5,277 bases of DNA from Sphingomonadales bacterium (GTDB lineage Bacteria > Pseudomonadota > Alphaproteobacteria > Sphingomonadales > Sphingomonadaceae), in the NCBI GenBank assembly GCA_027489295.1, contig JAIYAA010000095.1, positions 1 to 5,277 on the forward strand. Direction: 5' to 3'. The notes under the pieces are model-generated. The model was not told where the DNA came from. It saw only the letters and a list, made by a program, of their open reading frames with translations, and searched no databases. Positions 1 to 5,277 of the stretch are shown piece by piece. Position numbers and translations under genes: made by a program. The number at the start of each line of letters is the position of its first letter. The stretch's first letter is position 1.

Positions 1-381
1 CGCGCCGGCATCGCCTCGCTCAACCATATCGCCTTCGAGATGCGCGACATCGATGCGGTGATGCGCGGCATCGGCCGGCTGCGCGACCATGGCATGGTCC
101 CTGCCTGGGGGCCCGGCCGGCACGGTCCCGGCGCGAACGTGTTCGCCTATTTCATCGCGCCGTTCGGCGGGGTCGTCGAATTCTCGACCGCGGTGGAGAA
201 GGTGCCCGACGACTACCGCGTCGGCGCGCCCGAGGACTGGACCTGGCCGGAGGGCAGGATCGACCAATGGGGCCTCTCCGACAAGGACAATGCGGCGCTC
301 CGCACGGCCGAGGAGCGCTTCTGCTTCCGCCGCGACTGGGATGCCGCCCCTCTCGACCAGTTGATGGGAGCAATCGCCTGA
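1..381 (+). CDS. VOC-superfamily extradiol-dioxygenase-like protein (C-terminal part, 5' truncated)
   Basis: This is the 3' end of a gene entering from the left edge, open from base 1 and ending at TGA 379-381 (126 visible residues). The vicinal oxygen chelate (VOC) superfamily includes type I extradiol dioxygenases, which cleave catecholic rings next to the diol using Fe(II) or Mn(II). Counting from the first codon, the fragment shows LNHIAFE with His9, then GRHGPG with His41, Tyr50, and VVEFST with Glu60. From memory of biphenyl-diol dioxygenase BphC (His210, His241, Tyr250, Glu260), the spacing 32/9/10 is nearly the same as 31/9/10. This suggests His9 and Glu60 as metal ligands and His41 and Tyr50 as active-site residues. 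The first metal His and another catalytic His would lie upstream, outside the window. The tail (PEDWTWPEG...DQWGL) is typical of this branch. It is probably cytosolic and coupled to the next gene. Family is near certain; ring cleavage is likely; the substrate is unknown. A non-dioxygenase VOC enzyme remains possible. Confidence 0.88.
   Translation, partial: RAGIASLNHIAFEMRDIDAVMRGIGRLRDHGMVPAWGPGRHGPGANVFAYFIAPFGGVVEFSTAVEKVPDDYRVGAPEDWTWPEGRIDQWGLSDKDNAALRTAEERFCFRRDWDAAPLDQLMGAIA
366..370 (+). promoter_or_regulatory. Ribosome binding site for the FAH-family gene
   Basis: GGGAG lies 10 bases before the ATG at 381, inside the end of the upstream reading frame. It supports 381 as the start rather than the in-frame ATG at 267, which would bury 115 bases in the VOC gene and add an N-terminus unlike the family. 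Confidence 0.6.
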
Positions 382-1214
382 TGCGTTACGTGAGTTTCCT
401 CCGCCCCGACGGCACGCCGAGCTATGGCCGGCTGGACGGCGAGCAGATCCTCGAGCTGGCCGGCGCCGATCGCCCGACCGATCTCGCCGCCGCCATCGCC
501 GCCGGCAGCCTGGGCACGCTGGCGCCCGGCCAGGCCTGGGCGCGCGGTGACGTGGTTCTGCTGCCGCTGGTCCCGAATCCGGGCAAGATCTTCTGCGTCG
601 GCCTCAACTATGCGACCCATGTCGCCGAGACCGGCCGCGAGCAGAAGGACCATCCGGCGATCTTCACCCGCTGGGCGGACAGTCTGGTCGCCGACGGCCA
701 GCCGCTGGTCCGCCCGCCCGAGACGCAGCGCTTCGACTATGAGGGCGAGCTGGCGATCGTGATCGGCCGCTATGGCCGGCGGATCCCGCGCGACCAGGCC
801 TGGGACTATGTCGCCGGCTATTCGATCTTCCAGGACGGATCGGCGCGCGACTGGCAGCGGCACAACATCCAGTTCACGCCCGGCAAGAACTTCCCCGCGA
901 CCGGCGGGTTCGGCCCGGCGCTGGTCACCCCCGACGAGATCGACGACCTCGGCGCGCTGCGCGTCCAGACGCGGCTCAACGGCCAGCTCGTGCAGGATCA
1001 GCCGATCGCCGACATGATCTGGGATATCCCGACGATCATCGAATATTGCTCGGGCTTCACCGAACTGGCGCCGGGCGACGTGATCGCCACCGGCACGCCC
1101 GGCGGCGTCGGCGATAAGCGCACCCCGCCGCTCTACATGCGAGGCGGCGACGTGGTGGAAGTCTCCATCGGCGCGATCGGCACGCTCACCAACCCGGTCA
1201 TCGACGAAGCCTGA
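381..1214 (+). CDS. Fumarylacetoacetate hydrolase (FAH) family protein
   Basis: A 277-residue enzyme of the FAH superfamily, whose members hydrolyse or decarboxylate oxo-acids, often ring-cleavage products, with Mg(II) or Mn(II). Residues 1-60 form the small N-terminal domain (MRYVSF... YGRLDG). The catalytic fold starts at NPGKIFCVGLNYATHV (66-81). His80 and Glu83 match the lid His-Glu pair of acylpyruvase FAHD1. Glu121 and Glu123 (DYEGELAIVIG) and Asp152 (QDGSARDWQ) are the metal triad; the spacings 80-121-152 equal FAHD1's 30-71-102, as I recall its numbering. Lys169 (PGKNF) and the ATGTPGGVG turn (236-244) are also in place. Length is normal for the bacterial subfamily. The start at 381 shares one base with the upstream stop (TGATG), implying translational coupling to the dioxygenase-like gene and a role just after it. 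There is no signal peptide, so it is cytosolic. The exact reaction (acylpyruvate hydrolysis, or hydratase/decarboxylase as in meta-cleavage routes) cannot be fixed from sequence. Confidence 0.93.
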   Translation: MRYVSFLRPDGTPSYGRLDGEQILELAGADRPTDLAAAIAAGSLGTLAPGQAWARGDVVLLPLVPNPGKIFCVGLNYATHVAETGREQKDHPAIFTRWADSLVADGQPLVRPPETQRFDYEGELAIVIGRYGRRIPRDQAWDYVAGYSIFQDGSARDWQRHNIQFTPGKNFPATGGFGPALVTPDEIDDLGALRVQTRLNGQLVQDQPIADMIWDIPTIIEYCSGFTELAPGDVIATGTPGGVGDKRTPPLYMRGGDVVEVSIGAIGTLTNPVIDEA

Positions 1215-1265
1215 AGACAAGCGGCGCCAACGCCGTCCGAAGAACAAAATTTGGAGAGGGTTATC
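1215..1265 (+). other. Short intergenic region with a small hairpin (1222-1235)
   Basis: The 51 bases between the FAH-family gene and the receptor contain CGGCG-CCAA-CGCCG (1222-1235), a perfect 5-bp GC stem with a 4-base loop. No T-run follows, so it is not a rho-independent terminator. I see no convincing -35/-10 pair. The hairpin could shape mRNA stability between the two cistrons, or may be chance in GC-rich DNA. Read-through into the receptor gene is the simpler reading. Confidence 0.3.
1253..1260 (+). promoter_or_regulatory. Strong ribosome binding site for the TonB-dependent receptor
   Basis: GGAGAGGG sits 5 bases before the ATG at 1266. It rules out the in-frame TTG at 1251, which would overlap this site and add five residues ahead of the Met-Lys-Lys of a normal signal peptide. 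Confidence 0.75.
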
Positions 1266-3536
1266 ATGAAGAAGCAACGGATGTTCCGCCTGCTTGCAGG
1301 TTCCGCCGCCGTGTTGGCGGCGGCCCCCGTCGCGGCCCAGACCGCACCACCCGCCACCGAGACCAGCCCCGCCGTGCAGGACGAGATCGTCGTCACCGCG
1401 CAGCGCCGGCAGGAGCGCGTGGTCGATGTGCCGATCTCGATCACGGTGGCGAGCGCGGCGCAGCTCGAGCGCCAGCAGGTCAACACGGTCAACGATCTGG
1501 CCCGCATCTCGCCCAGCCTCGAGATCCAGCAGGCGCCGGGCCAGAATACCGGCGGCGGCGGATCGCTGCGCGGCATCGGTACCCAGACCTTCTCCGCCGG
1601 CGCGGTAGCCTCGGTCGGCATCGTCGTCGACCAGGTCAGCCAGGGCAATGCCAACATCTCCGACCTGTTCGACGTCGCCCGCATCGAGGTGCTCAAGGGC
1701 CCCCAGGGCACGCTGTTCGGCCTGACGACGTCGGCCGGCGTGATCAACATCACCACCAATGCGCCCGATCCCACCCAGTTCAGCGCGCGGCTGCGCACCG
1801 AGCTTTCCAACGAGGGCACGCTCGGCTCCGGCTTCGGCAATCAGGTGGTGCAGGGCATGGTCAATGTGCCGCTGAGCGCCGATGCCGCGCTGCGCGTCTC
1901 CGGCTTCGGCAATCTGCGCCAGGGCCCGAACCGCAACGCGACCACCGGCGACCTCAACGACACCAACCGCTGGGGTGGCCGCGCGCGGCTGTTGTGGCGC
2001 AACGACCGGCTGACGCTCAACCTGATCGGCGACTACAGCAAGACGACCACGCAGAACGGCGGCGACTTCTTCACCTTCGTTCGCGCCGGCGGGCCGGGCA
2101 CGTTCTTCGGCGGCGCGGGCTTCGATCCCGTCGGCATCAGCGCGCGGCTGGCCAGTTGCGGCGTGACCGTTGGCGAAGGCAATCGCGACTATTGCATCGC
2201 CAGCGGCTTCCGTGGCCGTGCCCAGAGCTATGGCGTGTCGTTCCAGGCCGATTACGCGTTGGATCCGTTCACGCTGACCTCGATCACCTCCTATCGCGGC
2301 AGCACCGAGAAGGGCAGCGGGGCGGCGACCAGCGTGTTCCGCGGCGATCCGCTCGAGCTTTGGGTCGCCAACGGGCCGGTCAACCGCCGCACCAGTCTGT
2401 TCACCCAGGAGCTGCGCATCGCTTCTCCGTCGAGCCAGACCGTCGAATATACCGCCGGCCTGTTCTATTCGCGGCAGGTGCAGAACCGCGATCCGGAATC
2501 CTTGCGGGTGACGCTGCGCCCAGCGCCGAACGTGGTCATCCCGATTGCCACGCAGCTGGGTGCCACCGACCATATCTACGACGAATCGCTCGCCGCCTTT
2601 GGCCAGGCGACGATCCACGTCACCCCGGCACTGCGCCTGATCGCCGGCGGTCGCTATACCAACGCCAAGCTCGGGCTCGACCGGGTGAGCCTCGATAGCC
2701 CGGCCAGCCCCAATTATGCCCAGCGGCAGGAAAGCAACGTTTTCTCCTATCGCTTCGGCGCGCAGTACGACCTCAACGCGACGACGATGGTCTACGCAAC
2801 CGCCTCGCGCGGCTTCAAGGGCGGGCAGATCGCGACGCCGGCGCTGCCGCTAACCCCCTATGTGGTGCTGCCGGAAATCCCGCGCGCCTATGAGCTGGGC
2901 TTGAAGAGCACGCTGTTCGGCGGCTGGGTGCTGGACGTCAACGCCTTCTACCAGAACATCAAGAACTTCCAGGCGCAGCAGTGCACTACCGTGCAGAACA
3001 CCGGCGCGATCAGCTGCGTGCAGAAGAATATCAACGGCGTGAAGTCGCGTGGCGCGGAGATCAACCTGTTCGGCCGCGTCACCGAAGGGCTGTCGGTCAA
3101 CACGGGCTTCCTGTGGGCGAAGGCGACCTATCCGGGCAATTTCATCGGCACCGACGGTACCCAGATCGGCGGCACCCAGCTCGCCTATGCGCCCGAATAC
3201 AAGTTCACCTTCTCGGGTGAATATGAGGCGCCGATCCGTGACAACATCAAGGGCTTCATCGCCGCGGACACGGTGTGGAAGTCGCGCATCCGCTACGAGG
3301 CGAATTCGCGCACCGAAACCAGCTATCGCCCGCACTGGACCGTGGGTGGCCGGATCGGCGCGCGTTTCGACCAGGACCGCTACCAGGTCGCGCTGTTCGC
3401 CCGGAACCTGTTCAACCAGCACGAGCCGCTGCTGATGCAGAGCGACTTCCCCTATAACGGCACGCAGAATGTCGGTGCCATCTATGGGCCGCAATCCTAC
3501 CGCCAGATCGGGCTGAGCCTCGACGCCAAGTTCTGA
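1266..3536 (+). CDS. TonB-dependent outer-membrane receptor
   Basis: A complete 756-residue receptor that would import a scarce or bulky ligand across the outer membrane with energy from TonB-ExbBD. Residues 1-24 are a Sec signal peptide (MKKQRMFRLL, Ala-rich core, cleavage probably at VAA|QT). The TonB box is EIVVTAQRR (40-48). The plug domain runs to about residue 165, with LRGIGT (101-106), VLKGPQGTLFG (142-152) and SAGVINI (156-162). The rest is the 22-strand barrel with alternating aromatic and polar residues, ending in Phe (GLSLDAKF), the outer-membrane insertion signature. Only four cysteines are present, in two close pairs (298/310 and 573/584), probably disulfides in surface loops. 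After FG the usual RN is replaced by LTT. The sequence resembles the large sphingomonad group often placed beside catabolic genes for aromatics or glycans rather than a classical siderophore receptor, but the ligand cannot be read from sequence. The neighbouring esterase, glycosidase and ring-cleavage genes point to a plant-type organic compound. Confidence 0.95.
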   Translation: MKKQRMFRLLAGSAAVLAAAPVAAQTAPPATETSPAVQDEIVVTAQRRQERVVDVPISITVASAAQLERQQVNTVNDLARISPSLEIQQAPGQNTGGGGSLRGIGTQTFSAGAVASVGIVVDQVSQGNANISDLFDVARIEVLKGPQGTLFGLTTSAGVINITTNAPDPTQFSARLRTELSNEGTLGSGFGNQVVQGMVNVPLSADAALRVSGFGNLRQGPNRNATTGDLNDTNRWGGRARLLWRNDRLTLNLIGDYSKTTTQNGGDFFTFVRAGGPGTFFGGAGFDPVGISARLASCGVTVGEGNRDYCIASGFRGRAQSYGVSFQADYALDPFTLTSITSYRGSTEKGSGAATSVFRGDPLELWVANGPVNRRTSLFTQELRIASPSSQTVEYTAGLFYSRQVQNRDPESLRVTLRPAPNVVIPIATQLGATDHIYDESLAAFGQATIHVTPALRLIAGGRYTNAKLGLDRVSLDSPASPNYAQRQESNVFSYRFGAQYDLNATTMVYATASRGFKGGQIATPALPLTPYVVLPEIPRAYELGLKSTLFGGWVLDVNAFYQNIKNFQAQQCTTVQNTGAISCVQKNINGVKSRGAEINLFGRVTEGLSVNTGFLWAKATYPGNFIGTDGTQIGGTQLAYAPEYKFTFSGEYEAPIRDNIKGFIAADTVWKSRIRYEANSRTETSYRPHWTVGGRIGARFDQDRYQVALFARNLFNQHEPLLMQSDFPYNGTQNVGAIYGPQSYRQIGLSLDAKF

Positions 3537-3546
3537 GGGGGAGGGG
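3537..3546 (+). promoter_or_regulatory. Purine-rich ribosome binding site for the alpha/beta-hydrolase
   Basis: The run GGGGGAGGGG fills almost the whole 11-base gap between the receptor stop and the ATG at 3548. The best-placed core is ambiguous: GAGG at 3535-3538 (overlapping the stop codon) has a 9-base spacing, while GGAGG at 3540-3544 has only 3. Either way it supports the start at 3548 and reinitiation after the receptor. Confidence 0.6.
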
Positions 3547-3547
3547 A

Positions 3548-4402
3548 ATGCAACCCGTTGCAGAACGCCGGGCGATCGCCGCGATGGGGCGCACGCTCGG
3601 GCCAGAGATGCTGACGGCGGTCTACGCCCTGTACCGCGAGGAACAGGAACGACACGCCGCCGCCCAGCCCGTGGATGTCGCGGACATCGCCTATGGCGAC
3701 GATCCGCGACAGCGGCTGGATCTGTACCTGCCGAAGGGCGGCGGCCCGGCCCCCGTGCTCCTGTGGGTCCATGGCGGCGGGTTCCTGCGCGGCGAAAAGG
3801 CCTCGCCCGACCATCCGTTCAACGCCCATGCCGGGCGCTGGGCGGCGCGCAACGGCATGATCGGGGCGGTGATCAACTATCGTCTCGCCCCCGATCATGT
3901 CTGGCCGGCCGGGGGCGAGGATGTCGGCCGCGCGGTCGACTGGCTGCACGCGCATGTCGGCAGCCATGGCGGCGATCCTGCGCGGATCGTCGCGTTCGGT
4001 ACCTCGGCCGGCGCCACCCATGTCGCCACCCATTTGCGCCTCCGTGCCGCATCGTCCGGCATCGCCGGGGCGGTGCTGCTCTCGGGGCTGTACGGCTTCG
4101 CGCCACTGGAGGAGCGCGACACCCTCTATTACGGCGACGCCGCGCTCTATCCGGAGCGCTGGCCGCGCGAGGCGATGATCGCCACCACAACCCCGCTGCT
4201 GCTTGCCTGCGCCGAGCACGAGCCCGCCCGCTTCAAACGCGAAGCGATCGGGCTGCTTGCCGCCCGGTTCGACCATCTCGGCCAGGTGTCCCACTTCTTC
4301 TACGGTGCCGGCCACAATCATTTCAGCCTCGCCTATCATCTCGGCACCGCGGACACGCGGCTGTCAGACGCGGTGCTGGGCTTTATCGGAGATCTGCCTT
4401 GA
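3548..4402 (+). CDS. Alpha/beta-hydrolase, esterase (HSL/carboxylesterase) type
   Basis: A 284-residue serine hydrolase of the alpha/beta-hydrolase fold, expected to cleave a carboxylic ester. After a helical lead of about 40 residues comes the core: LDLYLP (57-62), the oxyanion motif HGGGF (75-79), NYRLAPDHVWPAG (110-122), the nucleophile elbow GTSAG (151-155, Ser153), and GAGHNHFS (253-260) with catalytic His256. The acid is probably Glu225 in the ACAEHEP stretch, where relatives carry Asp or Glu. All catalytic parts are present. No signal peptide is seen, so it is cytosolic, unlike the glycosidase that follows. The ATG at 3548 is 12 nt after the receptor stop, and the stop overlaps the next start by four bases. 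In-frame Met13 (3584) is a weaker alternative start. HGGGF plus GTSAG is shared by feruloyl/acetyl esterases, kynurenine formamidase relatives and lipid esterases, so the substrate is open; context favours an acylated plant aromatic. Confidence 0.9.
   Translation: MQPVAERRAIAAMGRTLGPEMLTAVYALYREEQERHAAAQPVDVADIAYGDDPRQRLDLYLPKGGGPAPVLLWVHGGGFLRGEKASPDHPFNAHAGRWAARNGMIGAVINYRLAPDHVWPAGGEDVGRAVDWLHAHVGSHGGDPARIVAFGTSAGATHVATHLRLRAASSGIAGAVLLSGLYGFAPLEERDTLYYGDAALYPERWPREAMIATTTPLLLACAEHEPARFKREAIGLLAARFDHLGQVSHFFYGAGHNHFSLAYHLGTADTRLSDAVLGFIGDLP
4388..4391 (+). promoter_or_regulatory. Ribosome binding site that decides the TTG start of the GH1 gene
   Basis: GGAG lies 7 bases before TTG 4399-4401, inside the end of the esterase gene. 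With the twin-arginine signal that begins directly at this codon, it fixes TTG as the start. The first in-frame ATG lies far downstream (about residue 91) and would remove the signal and the first GH1 motif. Confidence 0.65.
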
Positions 4403-5277
4403 ACCTCGATCGACGCTCCTTCGCCGCCGCTGCGGCCGCCGGCGCCCTGCTGCCGCTCGCGGCCCGCGCCGCCGCTCCGCGCGCCACCTTCCCCAAGGCC
4501 TTTCTGTGGGGGGCCGCGACCTCGGGCCACCAGATCGAGGGGAACAACGTCAACAGCGACCTGTGGCTGCTCGAACAGGTGAAGCCCTCGGTCTTCTCCG
4601 AGCCTTCGGGCGATGCCTGCAACAGCCTAGAACTCTGGCCGGTCGATCTCGATCTGGTGAAGTCCATGGGGCTCAATGCCTATCGCTTCAGCCTCGAATG
4701 GGCGCGGATCGAGCCCGAACCGGGCCAGTTCTCGATCGCAATGCTCAACCTGTACAAGGCAATGATCGAGGGATGCCGCGCGCGCGGCCTCGCCCCGCTG
4801 GTCACCTTCTGCCATTATTCGGCGCCGCGCTGGTTCGCTGCGCGCGGCGGCTGGCTGAACCCCGAGGCGCCGCAGCTCTTCGCGCGTTTCTGCGGCCAGG
4901 CGACTCGGCACCTTGGCGCCGGGATCAGCCATGCGATGACGCTCAACGAACCCAACATCGTGCCGATGCTCGAGGTCGTGCTGCCGCCCCAGGCGCAGAC
5001 CATCATCGCGCTGACGCTCGATGGCGCGGCCAAGGTCCTCGGCGTGCCGGAACTCGCGGTGGCGAACACCGCCAAGCAGGCTGACGTGCCCCGGCTCAGC
5101 GCCGCGCTGCTCGCCGCGCACAAGGCGGCCAAGGCGGCGATCAAGGCCGTCCGCCCCAATCTGCCGGTGGGCCTCACCCTGGCGATCTTCGACGACGAGG
5201 CGGTCGGCGCGCCGGCGAAGCGCGATGCGATGCGCCGCCAGCTCTACGGCATGTGGCTGGAGGCGGCGCGCGCCGAC
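4399..5277 (+). CDS. Glycoside hydrolase family 1 (beta-glucosidase-like), Tat-exported, 3' truncated
   Basis: An open frame from TTG 4399 to the right edge (293 residues). GH1 enzymes, retaining beta-glycosidases, usually have about 430-480 residues, so roughly a third is missing, including the nucleophile Glu of the TENG motif. Residues 1-26 are a twin-arginine signal (DRRSF, Arg5-Arg6, Ala-rich core, likely cut at ARA|A), so the enzyme should fold in the cytoplasm and act in the periplasm. GH1 landmarks follow in order: FPKAFLWGAATSGHQIEG (31-48, sugar-binding Gln45), YRFSLEWARIEPEPG, VTFCHYSAPRWF (135-146, conserved His139), ARGGWLNPE, and TLNEP (181-185) with acid/base Glu184. The usual Trp after His139 is Tyr140. 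The start overlaps the esterase stop (TTGA), implying coupled translation. It likely removes beta-linked glucose or a similar sugar from a small glycoside brought in by the receptor. Beta-galactosidase or other GH1 specificities cannot be excluded. Confidence 0.92.
   Translation, partial: MNLDRRSFAAAAAAGALLPLAARAAAPRATFPKAFLWGAATSGHQIEGNNVNSDLWLLEQVKPSVFSEPSGDACNSLELWPVDLDLVKSMGLNAYRFSLEWARIEPEPGQFSIAMLNLYKAMIEGCRARGLAPLVTFCHYSAPRWFAARGGWLNPEAPQLFARFCGQATRHLGAGISHAMTLNEPNIVPMLEVVLPPQAQTIIALTLDGAAKVLGVPELAVANTAKQADVPRLSAALLAAHKAAKAAIKAVRPNLPVGLTLAIFDDEAVGAPAKRDAMRRQLYGMWLEAARAD

Noticed and set aside
267..380. N-terminal extension of the FAH-family protein from an ATG at 267
   Set aside because: It would overlap the VOC gene by 115 bases and add 38 residues unlike the family. 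The ATG at 381 has a ribosome binding site and the expected MRYVSF start.
1222..1235. Hairpin as a transcription terminator before the receptor
   Set aside because: The stem is only 5 bp and no T-run follows, so it does not fit a rho-independent terminator.
213..2618. Very long open frame on the minus strand (about 800 codons)
   Set aside because: It lies antisense to the FAH-family gene and much of the receptor, both unmistakable. The translation is Arg/Ala/Asp-rich without domain character. Long stop-free antisense frames are expected in GC-rich genes with strong third-position bias.
3497..4339. Minus-strand open frame opposite the alpha/beta-hydrolase
   Set aside because: The + strand gene has all catalytic motifs, a ribosome binding site and operon spacing; the antisense product shows no recognisable family features.
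4434..4476. GCC/GCG-rich tract at the start of the GH1 gene as a DNA repeat
   Set aside because: It is simply the alanine-rich core of the Tat signal peptide in GC-rich codons; no regular repeat unit is kept.
4203..5084. Long + strand open frame (293 codons) in another phase across the esterase end and GH1 start
   Set aside because: It is Arg/Pro/Ala-rich with no domain character and spans two genes that are clearly coded in other phases; the GH1 frame from 4399 explains the region.

Overview
The window is GC-rich, G/C-ending in codon choice, and carries five genes, all on the + strand, packed almost end to end. The style points to an alphaproteobacterium, most likely a sphingomonad. The indications are a TonB-dependent receptor with an 'EIVVTAQRR' type TonB box right after its signal peptide, a VOC-family dioxygenase with a W/P-rich C-terminal tail, and a Tat-exported family 1 glycosidase. 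The genus is an inference; no rRNA or other phylogenetic marker is present.

Layout: (1) 1-381, the 3' part of a VOC-superfamily, extradiol-dioxygenase-like gene, cut by the left edge. (2) 381-1214, a fumarylacetoacetate hydrolase (FAH) family enzyme whose ATG shares one base with the preceding TGA. (3) 1215-1265, a 51-base gap holding a short hairpin and a strong ribosome binding site. (4) 1266-3536, a complete TonB-dependent outer-membrane receptor. (5) 3548-4402, a cytosolic alpha/beta-hydrolase (esterase type) after an 11-base gap. (6) 4399-5277, a family 1 glycoside hydrolase with a twin-arginine signal peptide. It starts at a TTG that overlaps the previous stop by four bases and is cut by the right edge. 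There is no gene-free stretch over 300 bases, and I see no RNA gene, mobile element, CRISPR array or rho-independent terminator.

The spacing (overlaps of 1 and 4 bases, gaps of 51 and 11 bases) suggests one transcription unit. Read as a pathway, the receptor would bring a large or glycosylated compound across the outer membrane and the exported GH1 enzyme would remove a sugar in the periplasm. The esterase would cleave an ester, the VOC enzyme would open a catecholic ring, and the FAH-family enzyme would hydrolyse or decarboxylate the ring-opened oxo-acid. This is a coherent candidate for catabolism of a plant-derived aromatic glycoside or ester. The family assignments are well supported; the substrate and the joint pathway are inference. 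I see no defence system or other wholly unfamiliar machinery here.
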